From: Streptomyces genisteinicus
GTDB lineage: Bacteria; Actinomycetota; Actinomycetes; Streptomycetales; Streptomycetaceae
Length of the DNA: 64,000 bases
Assembly: GCF_014489615.1 (NCBI RefSeq)
Contig: NZ_CP060825.1
Location: 1,963,501 to 2,027,500 of the forward strand
Reading direction: 5' to 3'
The translations under genes and the position numbers were made by a program. Positions within the stretch are counted from its first letter, which is position 1. Each line of letters opens with the position of its first letter. The notes under the pieces are model-generated. The model did no database searches and was not told the origin of the DNA. It was given only the letters and a program-made list of their open reading frames with translations. This document shows, piece after piece, positions 22,060 through 30,081 of the stretch.

Positions 22060-22269
22060 GTCCCCGTCCCCCGTGCCCCAGCACTCCCCCGCACCGGCCC
22101 ACCCGGACCGGGAGGCGCCGGCTCCTCCGACTCCCCTGCCGGGGAGCGTAGTTGACCGGCACCCGCGGTTCCGCACCGCGTGCTGCCCGGGGTTCCCGGG
22201 CGGCGGCCGTCGCACGCCCCGCGTCGCAGGCCGCCTCCGCCAGTCCGGCGCACAGACGGCCCGGAGACG

Positions 22270-22309
22270 GCCCGGGGCCCGGCGGTCGGACGACCGCCGG
22301 GCCCCGGGC
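22270..22309 (-). terminator. Terminator of glnA2
   Basis: Perfect 19-bp stem with a 2-nt loop, about 36 bp beyond the glnA2 stop. Confidence 0.8.
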
Positions 22310-22345
22310 GCACGCCCTTCGCGCAGAAGGCGGGCCGGTCCGCGC

Positions 22346-23707
22346 CTACAGCACCGGCAGCGACTTGCGCAGCTCGAACGCGGTGACCTCGGAGCGGTAC
22401 TCCTCCCACTCCTGCTTCTTGTTGCGGAGGAAGAAGTCGAAGACGTGCTCGCCGAGGGTCTCGGCGAGCAGCTCGCTGCGTTCCATGAGGTCGATCGCCT
22501 CGCCGAGGTTCTGCGGGAGCGGGGCGATGCCCATGGCGCGGCGCTCGGAGTCGGAGAGCGCCCACACGTCGTCGTCGGCGCCCGCGGGGAGTTCGTAGCC
22601 CTCCTCGACGCCCTTGAGGCCGGCGGCGAGCAGGACCGCGTAGGAGAGGTAGGGGTTGCAGCCGGAGTCCAGCGAGCGGACCTCGATACGGGCCGAGCCC
22701 GTCTTGCCGGGCTTGTACATGGGGACGCGGATCAGGGCGGACCGGTTGTTGTGGCCCCAGCAGATGTACGAGGGGGCCTCGCCGCCCGCTCCCGCGCTGC
22801 GGGCCGAGCCGCCCCAGATGCGCTTGTAGGAGTTGACCCACTGGTTGGTGACGGCCGAGATCTCGGCCGCGTGGCGCAGCAGGCCGGCGATGAAGGAGCG
22901 GCCCACCTTGGAGAGCTGGTACTCGGCGCCGGACTCGTAGAACGCGTTGCGGTCGCCCTCGAAGAGGGAGAGGTGGGTGTGCATGCCGGAGCCGGGGTAG
23001 TCGGAGAACGGCTTCGGCATGAAGGTGGCCTGGACGCCCTGCTCCAGCGCGACCTGCTTCATCACGAGGCGGAAGGTCATGATGTTGTCCGCCGTGGACA
23101 GGGCGTCGGCGTAGCGGAGGTCGATCTCCTGCTGGCCGGGCGCGCCCTCGTGGTGGCTGAACTCCACCGAGATGCCCATGGACTCCAGCATGGTGATCGC
23201 CTGGCGGCGGAAGTCCATGCCCACGTTCTGCGGCGTGTGGTCGAAGTAGCCGGAGTTGTCGGCGGGCGTCGGACGGCTGCCGTCGACCGGCTTGTCCTTC
23301 AGCAGGAAGAACTCGATCTCGGGGTGGGTGTAGAAGGTGAAGCCCAGGTCCGAGGTCTTGGCGAGGATCCGCTTCAGCACGAAGCGCGGGTCGGCGAAGG
23401 ACGGCGAGCCGTCGGGCATCAGGATGTCGCAGAACATCCGGGCGGTGCCGGGGGCCTCGGCGCGCCACGGCAGGATCTGGAAGGTGGCCGGATCCGGCTT
23501 GGCGATCATGTCCGATTCGTATACACGGGCGAAGCCCTCGATCGCCGACCCGTCGAACCCGATGCCCTCGTCGAAGGCCTGCTCCAGCTCGGCGGGCGCC
23601 ACGGCGACCGACTTGAGAAAGCCCAGCACGTCGGTGAACCACAGGCGCACGAAGCGGATGTCGCGCTCTTCGAGCGTGCGGAGCACGAATTCCTGCTGCT
23701 TGTCCAT
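22346..23707 (-). CDS. glnA2: Glutamine synthetase-like enzyme GlnA2 (gamma-glutamylpolyamine synthetase type)
   Basis: 453-aa GS-I family ligase. Family landmarks are all present: RFVRLWFTDVLGFLKSVAV at the N-terminus, GIGFDGSAIEGFARVYESDM, FYTHPEIEFFLLKD for the metal-binding Glu, GMHTHLSLFEGDRNAFYE, and NKRSA-like NNRSALIRVPMYKPG. Length, N-terminus (MDKQQEFVLRTLEERDIRF) and position near glnE match Streptomyces GlnA2, which in S. coelicolor has been described as ligating glutamate to polyamines such as spermine or spermidine rather than making glutamine. Start ATG at 23707 is favoured over the upstream in-frame start because the family begins there. The gene is divergent from a winged-helix regulator with twin operators between them. 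Confidence 0.92.
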   Translation of the reverse strand: MDKQQEFVLRTLEERDIRFVRLWFTDVLGFLKSVAVAPAELEQAFDEGIGFDGSAIEGFARVYESDMIAKPDPATFQILPWRAEAPGTARMFCDILMPDGSPSFADPRFVLKRILAKTSDLGFTFYTHPEIEFFLLKDKPVDGSRPTPADNSGYFDHTPQNVGMDFRRQAITMLESMGISVEFSHHEGAPGQQEIDLRYADALSTADNIMTFRLVMKQVALEQGVQATFMPKPFSDYPGSGMHTHLSLFEGDRNAFYESGAEYQLSKVGRSFIAGLLRHAAEISAVTNQWVNSYKRIWGGSARSAGAGGEAPSYICWGHNNRSALIRVPMYKPGKTGSARIEVRSLDSGCNPYLSYAVLLAAGLKGVEEGYELPAGADDDVWALSDSERRAMGIAPLPQNLGEAIDLMERSELLAETLGEHVFDFFLRNKKQEWEEYRSEVTAFELRKSLPVL

Positions 23708-23864
23708 TCGAGAATTCCACCCATCGTTGCCGGTCCCGCCGCGTGCTGCCGCCCCGAGGATGCCACTCCCGGGTTTCAGGCGCGTTGCGCGCACCGCGGC
23801 TCAGCCCATTGTGTGTCAGGGCTCTCCCGGGGACGACCCTGAGGGGTCCCTCACTCGACCCGGA

Positions 23865-23890
23865 CATGTGTCAGGTTTCTTTGACACATG
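23865..23890. promoter_or_regulatory. Operator 1: CATGTGTCA-N8-TGACACATG
   Basis: Perfect 9-bp arms; core TGTGTCA-N8-TGACACA. It lies between glnA2 (minus) and the winged-helix gene (plus). Confidence 0.7.
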
Positions 23891-23896
23891 ATTCCC

Positions 23897-23924
23897 GGGT
23901 GTGTCAGCCTGAACTGACACACCC
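23897..23924. promoter_or_regulatory. Operator 2: GGGTGTGTCAG-N6-CTGACACACCC
   Basis: Perfect 11-bp arms with the same TGTGTCA-N8-TGACACA core as operator 1. Centres are 33 bp apart, about three helical turns, so both sites face the same side. It ends 16 bp before the winged-helix start, suggesting autorepression. Confidence 0.75.
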
Positions 23925-23940
23925 GAGAGAAGGGGACGCG

Positions 23941-24348
23941 ATGAGCGACAACCCGGACCCGCCGCCGGGCCCGGAGCTCACGGGCGACGCACTCCTCAAA
24001 GTCCTCACCGCACTGGGCAACCCGCACCGGATGCGGATCGTCGCGGCCCTGCTCGACGGCCGCGACTACGTGAGCCGGCTCGCCCGCGAGCTGGCCATCG
24101 GACGCCCTCTGCTCCACATGCACCTCCAGCGGCTGGAGGCGGCCGGGCTGGTCCGCGGCGAGCTGGAGCTCTCCGAGGGCGGCAAGGCGATGAAGTACTT
24201 CGAGCTCACGCCGTTCTGCTACGCGCTGACCCCGGAGGCCGTCGCACGGGCGGCGCACACGCTCACGGACGAGGCCAGGGGCCCGGACGGCGGCAGGGAC
24301 GGCAACAAGGACAAGGACAAGGACACGATGAAGGAGAAGGCCACATGA
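23941..24348 (+). CDS. Winged-helix (ArsR-like) transcriptional regulator
   Basis: 135-aa DNA-binding protein. After a Pro-rich start, residues about 13-95 form a winged helix: ALLKVLTALGNPHRMRIVAALLDGRDYVSRLARELAIGRPLLHMHLQRLEAAGLV, then a wing (ELSEGGKAMKYFEL). There are no ArsR metal-binding Cys motifs. The tail is a Lys/Asp stretch (NKDKDKDTMKEKAT). GAGAAGGGGACGCG precedes the ATG. The stop overlaps the next gene as ATGA. The twin palindromes just upstream are the obvious autoregulatory sites, and they could also affect divergent glnA2. Confidence 0.9.
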   Translation: MSDNPDPPPGPELTGDALLKVLTALGNPHRMRIVAALLDGRDYVSRLARELAIGRPLLHMHLQRLEAAGLVRGELELSEGGKAMKYFELTPFCYALTPEAVARAAHTLTDEARGPDGGRDGNKDKDKDTMKEKAT

Positions 24349-24599
24349 GCGGCGACGTGGTGGGAGCGATCGGGGCCGCAGGGGCCTTCCTGCTGTGCAT
24401 CGTCATCGTCTGGCAGGTCGCCGCGACCTGGCGGGCGCGCGCACTGGCGACCCGCGACACCGAGTACCGCAAACTCGCCGAGAAGTACGCGCAGTTGCTG
24501 GAGGACAGCACCGAGCTGCAGCGGCGCACCCTGGAGGAGCTGACCCAGACCCGCGCCTCGCTCACGTCGATGGAACGGATGATGCGCGAGATCGAGTGA
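24345..24599 (+). CDS. Single-pass membrane protein with cytoplasmic coiled coil
   Basis: 84-aa protein coupled (ATGA overlap) to the winged-helix gene. Residues about 6-28 form a membrane helix (IGAAGAFLLCIVIVWQVAATW). The rest is a heptad-rich amphipathic helix (AEKYAQLLEDSTELQRRTLEELTQTRASL). I know no function. The strict coupling suggests the membrane protein and the regulator work together, for example by sequestering the regulator or responding to membrane state; that is inference. Confidence 0.8.
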   Translation: MSGDVVGAIGAAGAFLLCIVIVWQVAATWRARALATRDTEYRKLAEKYAQLLEDSTELQRRTLEELTQTRASLTSMERMMREIE

Positions 24600-24648
24600 C
24601 GCGCCGCTCGCCCGGCGCACACGGGCGGCCGCACGGACGCCGCCGCGG

Positions 24649-24662
24649 GGAGCTGCAACTCC
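24649..24662. promoter_or_regulatory. GGAGCTGCAACTCC site, copy 1
   Basis: Imperfect palindrome (4-bp arms GGAG/CTCC around CTGCAA, extended to GGGG/CCCC). The identical 14-mer recurs 104 bp downstream. Confidence 0.4.
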
Positions 24663-24742
24663 CCGGCGTCCCGCCGTCACGGGCCGGGAACCCGGCCCCG
24701 CGCCGGCCCGGCCCGGCAACGCACAGCACAGCACAGCAGAAC

Positions 24743-24776
24743 GGTACGGCCAGGAGCTGCAACTCCCGGCCGTACC
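24743..24776. promoter_or_regulatory. GGAGCTGCAACTCC site, copy 2 within 14-bp inverted repeat
   Basis: The same 14-mer (24753-24766) is embedded in a longer inverted repeat GGTACGGCC... with one mismatch. It could act as an operator of the MMPL gene or as the terminator of the winged-helix operon. The shared core with copy 1 favours protein binding. Confidence 0.4.
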
Positions 24777-24884
24777 CATGGAGATCACGTCCCCGGCACA
24801 TCGCCCGCCCCGCGGCAGGTCTGCAAACCGTCGCGCCGCGGCGCGGTGCGGTGCGCCACGCACTCCACTCACAGGAGACTACTC

Positions 24885-27035
24885 ATGAAAGCGCTGATCA
24901 AGCGCCTGGCGTCGGCGCCGGGCGGACGGCGTACGAAATGGCTGGTGCTGGCCGGCTGGGTGATCCTGGCCGTCGCCCTCGGCCCGCTCGCCGGCAAGCT
25001 CGGCGAGGTCGAGGACACCGGCCCGAACGCCTTCCTGCCGCGCGGGGCCGAGTCGGCCCTGGTCAACACCGCGCTGGAGAGGTTCCGCACCGACGAGGTC
25101 ATGCCCGTCGTCGCCGTCTACAGCGGGGACACCGCCCTCGGGCCGCAGGCCCTGGCCAAGGCCGAGGCGGACCGGCGCGCCTTCGCCGCGCACGTGGCCA
25201 CGGGGCAGGAGATGCCCCCGGTGCTGCCGTCCGACGACGGCAGGGCGCTGATGGTGGTCGTGCCGCTGGGCGACGACCTCGGCAACCGGGTCGAGGCGAT
25301 CCGCGACACCGCCGCCGCCAACGCACCGCCCGGCCTCGACGTCGCGGTCGGCGGCCCGGCCGGCTCCCTGATGGACCAGGTCGCCGTCTTCGGCTCGCTC
25401 GACTCGACCCTGATGCTCGCCACCGCGCTGGTCGTCGCCGTGCTGCTGCTGATCACCTACCGCAGCCCCGTGCTCTGGCTCTTCCCGCTGATCGCCGTCG
25501 GCTTCGCCGCCGTCCTCACCCAGGTCGCCACCTACCTGCTGGCGAAGCACGCCGGACTGCCGGTGGACCCGCAGAGCGCCGGCATCCTGATGGTCCTCGT
25601 CTTCGGCGTCGGCACCGACTACGCCCTGCTGCTCATCGCCCGCTACCGCGAGGAGCTGCAGCGCCACGAGGACCGGCACACGGCGATGCGGCTGGCGCTG
25701 CGCCGCTCGGGCCCGGCCGTCCTCGCCTCCGCCGGCACGATCGCGATCGGCCTGGCCTGCCTCTCGCTCGCCGACGTCAACTCCTCGCGCTCCCTCGGTC
25801 TGGTCGGCGCGATCGGTGTGGTGTGCGGGTTCCTGGCGATGGTCACCGTGCTGCCCGCCCTGCTGGTGATCGCGGGCCGATGGGTCTTCTGGCCGTTCGT
25901 GCCGCGTCTCGGCGCCCCGGTCCGCGCGAAGGCAGGCGTCTGGGCGCGCATCGGCGCTGCCGTCGCCCGCCGTCCGCGGTGGTCGTGGCTGATGTCGCTC
26001 GCGGTCACCGGCGTGCTGGCGCTCAGCGCGTCCGGGATCTCGCTCGGCCTCTCCCAGGCCGAGAAGTTCCGGGACGCACCCGAGTCGGTCGTCGCCCAGG
26101 AGCGCCTCTCGGCGCACTACCCCTCCGGTTCGTCCGACCCTGCCACCGTGGTCACGAACGCGTCCCGGACCGCCGCCGTCACCGCGGCGCTGGCCGGCGT
26201 CGAGGGCGTGGCGCGCGTCGACGCCGGCGAACGCAGCCGCGACGGCCGCCTCGCCACCCTCCGGGTGGTGCTCGCCGACGCCCCCGACTCGGACGCCGCC
26301 AGGAAGACCGTGGAGGCGCTGCGCACCGCGGCCCATGCCGTCGAGGGGGCCGAGGCCCTGGTCGGCGGCAGCACGGCGCAGTCCCTGGATTCCCAGCGGG
26401 CCACGGGCCGGGATCTGCGCACGGTCGTCCCGGTCGTGCTGGTGGTGGTGCTGCTGGTGCTGGTGGGTCTGCTGCGGGCGGTCGTCGCACCGCTCCTGCT
26501 CCTCGCCACCGTCGTGTTCTCCTTCGCCGCGGCCCTCGGCGCGTCCCATCTCCTCTTCGCGCACGTCCTCGGCTTCGGCGGCACGGACTGGTCGATCCCG
26601 CTCATGGGGTTCGTGTTCCTGGTGGCCCTCGGCATCGACTACAACATCTTCCTGATGCACCGGGTGCGGGAGGAGTCGCAGCGCCTCGGACTCGCGCGGG
26701 GGGTGCTGGAGGGCCTGACCACCACCGGGGGTGTGATCACCAGCGCGGGCGTGGTGCTCGCGGCGACCTTCGCCGTGTTCGCGGCGCTGCCGCTCGTCCC
26801 GATGGCCCAGCTGGGGGTGGTGGTGGGCATCGGGGTGCTGCTCGACACCTTCCTCGTCCGCACGGTCCTGGTGCCGGCACTCGCACTGGACCTCGGACGG
26901 TGGTTCTGGTGGCCGGGACGGCTGTTCACGGCGGGCGGCGGCCCCGCGGGCGGCCCGGCAGCCGGAGTCCGGGCCGGAGCCGGGCCCGCCCCGGACGGCG
27001 AGCGGGAGCCGCGGCCGGAGTCCCAGCCGGTGTGA
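24885..27035 (+). CDS. MMPL/RND-family membrane transporter
   Basis: 716-aa transporter of the MMPL type, which exports lipids or other hydrophobic molecules in actinobacteria using the proton gradient. Two homologous halves: an N-terminal helix, an extracytoplasmic loop (about residues 40-180), a five-helix bundle with the proton-relay motif GVGTDYALLLIARYREEL, a second loop (about 390-500), and a second bundle with ALGIDYNIFLMHRVREE. The Asp-Tyr pair in each bundle is the expected proton pathway. A hydrophilic tail rich in Gly, Pro and Arg ends the protein. ACAGGAGAC precedes the ATG. Two GGAGCTGCAACTCC sites lie upstream. No MmpS-like partner is adjacent. Confidence 0.93.
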   Translation: MKALIKRLASAPGGRRTKWLVLAGWVILAVALGPLAGKLGEVEDTGPNAFLPRGAESALVNTALERFRTDEVMPVVAVYSGDTALGPQALAKAEADRRAFAAHVATGQEMPPVLPSDDGRALMVVVPLGDDLGNRVEAIRDTAAANAPPGLDVAVGGPAGSLMDQVAVFGSLDSTLMLATALVVAVLLLITYRSPVLWLFPLIAVGFAAVLTQVATYLLAKHAGLPVDPQSAGILMVLVFGVGTDYALLLIARYREELQRHEDRHTAMRLALRRSGPAVLASAGTIAIGLACLSLADVNSSRSLGLVGAIGVVCGFLAMVTVLPALLVIAGRWVFWPFVPRLGAPVRAKAGVWARIGAAVARRPRWSWLMSLAVTGVLALSASGISLGLSQAEKFRDAPESVVAQERLSAHYPSGSSDPATVVTNASRTAAVTAALAGVEGVARVDAGERSRDGRLATLRVVLADAPDSDAARKTVEALRTAAHAVEGAEALVGGSTAQSLDSQRATGRDLRTVVPVVLVVVLLVLVGLLRAVVAPLLLLATVVFSFAAALGASHLLFAHVLGFGGTDWSIPLMGFVFLVALGIDYNIFLMHRVREESQRLGLARGVLEGLTTTGGVITSAGVVLAATFAVFAALPLVPMAQLGVVVGIGVLLDTFLVRTVLVPALALDLGRWFWWPGRLFTAGGGPAGGPAAGVRAGAGPAPDGEREPRPESQPV

Positions 27036-27065
27036 CCCGCCGCCGCGACAGCGGCACGACGGACC

Positions 27066-27096
27066 GGGGTTCCGCCGCGCGACGCGGCGGAACCCC
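27066..27096 (+). terminator. Terminator of MMPL gene
   Basis: Perfect 14-bp stem (GGGGTTCCGCCGCG and complement) with a 3-nt loop, 30 bp after the stop codon. Confidence 0.8.
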
Positions 27097-27284
27097 CGCC
27101 CGTTCCCGGCCGCGCGGCGCGCACCGGAACGCCGCCGAACGCGCGCCGGCGGCCCGCGGCGGAGCCCCGCCCCGCGGCCCGGAGGCGACGCGCCCGGGCG
27201 CTTCGTACCCGCTTGTCCGAATGGCCGGGCGACGGGACCTGTCACCGGTACGGACCAGCCCTCCCGGCCCTTCGCCCCGCCCAC

Positions 27285-27298
27285 TACGATCTCGGGCC
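27285..27298 (+). promoter_or_regulatory. -10 TACGAT, leaderless-type
   Basis: TACGAT (27285-27290) followed by 8 nt and the ATG at 27299, with no Shine-Dalgarno sequence. Confidence 0.45.
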
Positions 27299-27691
27299 AT
27301 GAGGGGTTCGCGGGGGGTCCGCGTCGCGCACCGTGTGCGTCCCACGGCTCTGGTGAGTGCCGTGGCGACGCTCGTCGGCGCGGTCTTCCTCTGCCTCGGG
27401 ACCGGCCCCGCGCCCGCGCACCACCCGGCCGGCGAGGGCCGCGGCGTGTTCTCCGCCGCCCCCGGACACGACCGGACGCCCGCCTTCGGCTGCCCCTACG
27501 ACCGGGGCGACTGCGGTCTGATGCCCGTGCTGAGCCCGGCCGTGCTCACGGCGCCGCCGCTCGACGCCCCGCTCCGGGCCGCCGCCGAGCCGCCGTACAC
27601 CGTGCCGCCCGCCGTGCCCGGCGGCCCCCGGCGATCGGCGGCGCAGCCCCGGGCGCCCGATCTGCACGTCCTTCAAGTGCTGCGGACGTGA
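27299..27691 (+). CDS. Small exported protein of unknown function
   Basis: 130 aa. Arg-rich start, hydrophobic segment (ALVSAVATLVGAVFLCLG) and Ala-His-His after it suggest a signal peptide or anchor. The remainder is Pro/Ala-rich with two Cys (FGCPYDRGDCGLM) that could form a disulfide or bind a metal. It ends in DLHVLQVLRT, a tail I associate with Streptomyces secreted hypotheticals. It lies about 75 bp upstream of the DUF3105 gene in the same direction, and these may act together at the cell surface. Confidence 0.7.
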   Translation: MRGSRGVRVAHRVRPTALVSAVATLVGAVFLCLGTGPAPAHHPAGEGRGVFSAAPGHDRTPAFGCPYDRGDCGLMPVLSPAVLTAPPLDAPLRAAAEPPYTVPPAVPGGPRRSAAQPRAPDLHVLQVLRT

Positions 27692-27767
27692 CACGGCCCG
27701 CACGCCACCCGGCACACGTACAGACGCACACCGCAGATCCCCCATCCTCACGAAGGACGACCCCACC

Positions 27768-28415
27768 ATGGCTTCCCGCAACACGACCAACGAGCGCCGG
27801 GCCCGCGTAGAGCAGATGCGCAAGGCCGAGCAGGCCCGTGAGCGCCGCAACCGCGTCATCACCATCAGTGTCAGCGCCGTCGTCGTCGCCGCCCTCGTCG
27901 GCTTCGGCGCGTTCGTCCTGAACAAGAAGTCGGACGAGCAGGACAAGGAGGCGGCCGCGGCGAAGGCGCCCGTCACGGGCGAGCAGACCTGGGACGCGAA
28001 GAAGCTGGGCCGCAACCACGTGGACACCGCGGTGACCTACGAGATGAAGCCCCCGGTCGGCGGCGACCACAACCAGGTGTGGATGAACTGCGACGGCGAC
28101 GTCTACACCGAGGCGATACCGGACGTGAACGCGGTCCACTCCCTGGAGCACGGCGCGGTCTGGGTGACCTACACCGACAAGGCCGCCGAGGCCGACGTCA
28201 AGAAGCTCGGGGAGAAGGTCAAGGAGACCCCGTTCACCCTGATGAGCCCCTACAAGGACCAGAAGGGCGCGATCATGCTCAGCGCCTGGGGCAAGCAGGT
28301 CACGGTCGACTCCGCCGACGACCCGCGGGTGAACCAGTTCTTCACCAAGTACGTGCAGGGCCCGCAGACGCCGGAGCCCGGCGCCGCCTGCACCGGCGGG
28401 CTGAGCGGCAAGTGA
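27768..28415 (+). CDS. DUF3105 domain membrane-anchored protein
   Basis: 215 aa. A charged cytoplasmic head (NERRARVEQMRKAEQARERR), one membrane helix (VITISVSAVVVAALVGFGAFVL, about residues 30-51) and an extracytoplasmic DUF3105 domain. The domain shows its family pattern: THVD-like NHVDTAVTYEMKPPVGGDHNQVWMNCDGDVY, then HSLEHGAVWVTY and the C-terminal Cys pair partner. Conserved His residues and one Cys suggest metal binding, but the function of DUF3105 is not established. It is followed after 5 bp by a DUF305 gene, the usual arrangement in actinomycetes. Confidence 0.92.
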   Translation: MASRNTTNERRARVEQMRKAEQARERRNRVITISVSAVVVAALVGFGAFVLNKKSDEQDKEAAAAKAPVTGEQTWDAKKLGRNHVDTAVTYEMKPPVGGDHNQVWMNCDGDVYTEAIPDVNAVHSLEHGAVWVTYTDKAAEADVKKLGEKVKETPFTLMSPYKDQKGAIMLSAWGKQVTVDSADDPRVNQFFTKYVQGPQTPEPGAACTGGLSGK

Positions 28416-28420
28416 CGGGC

Positions 28421-29089
28421 ATGACCCGCACCCACTGGGCGGCGATCACCGCCGTCGTGCTCGCGCTGCTGTTCGCGGGGGCCGCCACCGTGGCCTCGGC
28501 GGGCGGGAGCCCGCCGGCCGCGGACACCCCGTCCGCCGCCTCGGCGGACGCGGGCTTCGCCCGGGACATGTCGGTCCACCACCAGCAGGCCGTCGAGATG
28601 TCGTTCCTCGTCCGCGACGGGACCGACGACGAGGAGGTCCGCAGGCTGGCCTACGACATCGCCAACACCCAGGCGAACCAGCGCGGCATGATGCTGGGCT
28701 GGCTCGACCTGTGGGGCCTGCCGAAGGTCGAGGCCGGCACCGAGCCGATGACCTGGATGCACGGGGACGGCGACACGTCCGGTCACGCCGGCCACGGGTC
28801 CGCACACGACGCCGGTGACGCCGGCGACGCCCCGCTGATGCCGGGGATGGCGACCAAGGCCGAGATGGCGAAGCTCGCGGGGCTGAGCGGCGAGGAGGCC
28901 GAGATCTACTACCTCCAGCTGATGATCACCCACCACAACGGCGGCGTGGCGATGGCCGAGGGCTGTGTGCGGCTCTGCGAGGTCGGCACGGAGCGCTCGC
29001 TCGCCCAGGGCATGGTGGACGCCCAGCGCTCGGAGGTCGAGCTGATGGTCGGCCTGCTGAAGAAGCGCGGCGCCCAGCCGAGGATCTGA
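28421..29089 (+). CDS. DUF305 (ferritin-like, CopM-type) secreted protein
   Basis: 222 aa. Signal peptide (HWAAITAVVLALLFAGAATVASA) and a four-helix DUF305 domain with the paired His motifs DMSVHHQQAVEMSFLVRD and MITHHNGGVAMAEGCV, plus HGDGDTSGHAGHGSAHD between them. Related proteins bind copper in the periplasm or outside the membrane, so a role in copper or other metal handling together with the DUF3105 protein is plausible. ATG at 28421 starts after the previous stop; GTG at 28412, overlapping that stop, is an alternative. Confidence 0.9.
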   Translation: MTRTHWAAITAVVLALLFAGAATVASAGGSPPAADTPSAASADAGFARDMSVHHQQAVEMSFLVRDGTDDEEVRRLAYDIANTQANQRGMMLGWLDLWGLPKVEAGTEPMTWMHGDGDTSGHAGHGSAHDAGDAGDAPLMPGMATKAEMAKLAGLSGEEAEIYYLQLMITHHNGGVAMAEGCVRLCEVGTERSLAQGMVDAQRSEVELMVGLLKKRGAQPRI

Positions 29090-29553
29090 CCCCGGACCGC
29101 CCGGTACGACGGCCCGTCCCGCACCGCGGGGCGGGCCGTCGGCGTGCGGGGCCGGAGGCCGGGGCGGGGCGCGCAGTGCCGGGGGCCTCGGCCGGGCGGC
29201 CCGGTCGCGGACGTCCGGGCGGACGGCCCGGGGCCGGGTGGTACGCGTGGCTCCGGGCACGGGCCCCGGGCCCGATGACCAGGGCGGCGGACGTCCGGGC
29301 CGGGCGGCCTGCCGGTGGGGGCCCCGGGGTGCGGAAGTCCGGGCGCCGGCCGCGGCGCCGGCGTTCGGGCGCGGACTCCCGGCAGGCGGCAGGCGGGGCC
29401 GCGGGACCGGTGCACAGGCGCGGAGTTCCGCGCGCGCCCGGGCCAGGTGCCGGTGGGGGGCGAGGGCGGGCCCGTCGTCCCCGGTCGCGTACGCCGAACG
29501 GCCCAACGACAATGGCATGGCTCGGGGCCTACGGCATCCAGGAGGCACACCTC
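29090..29553. other. 464-bp G/C-rich intergenic region
   Basis: After the terminator I see only G/C-rich sequence with short repeated words such as GCGGACGTCCGGGC (29207-29220 and 29287-29300). Frames through it are low-complexity Arg/Gly/Pro and look non-coding. The CBS gene promoter must lie near its right end but no convincing hexamer pair is visible. Confidence 0.45.
29108..29140 (+). terminator. Terminator of DUF3105-DUF305 operon
   Basis: 15-bp stem with one mismatch and a 3-nt loop starting 19 bp after the DUF305 stop. Confidence 0.75.
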
Positions 29554-29982
29554 ATGACGACGGCCAAGGACATCATGCACCCGGGGGCCCAGTGGATCCC
29601 CGCCCACGAGACCCTCGACCGGGCCGCGCAGCTGATGCGCGAGCTGAACGTCGGCGCCCTGCCGATCGCCGACGCCGACGAGCGCCTGTGCGGCATCCTC
29701 ACCGACCGCGACATCGTCGTCGGCTGCGTGGCCATGGGGCACGACCCGTCGCAGGTGACCGCGGGCGAGATGGCGCAGGGCACCCCGCGCTGGATCGACG
29801 CCGGGGCGGACGTCGGCGACGTGCTGCGCGAGATGCAGGGCCACCAGATCCGCAGACTGCCGGTGATCGAGGACAAGCGCCTCGTCGGCATGATCAGCGA
29901 GGCGGACCTCGCGCAGCACCTGAGCGAGCCGCAGATCGCCGAGTGGGCGGAGCGCGTGTACGCGGCGAGCGGCCCCCGGTAG
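29554..29982 (+). CDS. CBS-domain pair protein
   Basis: 142-aa protein made of two CBS domains: KDIMHPGAQWIPAHETLDRAAQLMRELNVGALPIADADERLCGILTDRDI and MAQGTPRWIDAGADVGDVLREMQGHQIRRLPVIEDKRLVGMISEADL. CBS pairs bind adenine nucleotides such as AMP, ATP or NAD and act as energy or redox sensors. As a stand-alone protein its target is unknown. ATG at 29554 is preceded by CCAGGAGGC; an in-frame ATG at 29512 is less likely. Confidence 0.92.
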   Translation: MTTAKDIMHPGAQWIPAHETLDRAAQLMRELNVGALPIADADERLCGILTDRDIVVGCVAMGHDPSQVTAGEMAQGTPRWIDAGADVGDVLREMQGHQIRRLPVIEDKRLVGMISEADLAQHLSEPQIAEWAERVYAASGPR

Positions 29983-30068
29983 GCCGGTCCGCCCCGCGGT
30001 ACGGTCCGCCGCACGCTGCGCGGTGGACCGTACCGCAGATCACAGGGACATCGCGTCAGAAAGACGAT

Positions 30069-30081
30069 TACACTGGGCGGC
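30069..30081 (+). promoter_or_regulatory. -10 TACACT of leaderless nadE promoter
   Basis: TACACT (30069-30074) plus 7 nt, then GTG at 30082. No Shine-Dalgarno sequence precedes the GTG. Confidence 0.5.

Noticed and set aside
22060..22215. N-terminal extension of the 46-aa Cys/His protein
   Set aside because: Upstream codons encode low-complexity Pro/Gly/Arg; a good ribosome site precedes the ATG at 22059.
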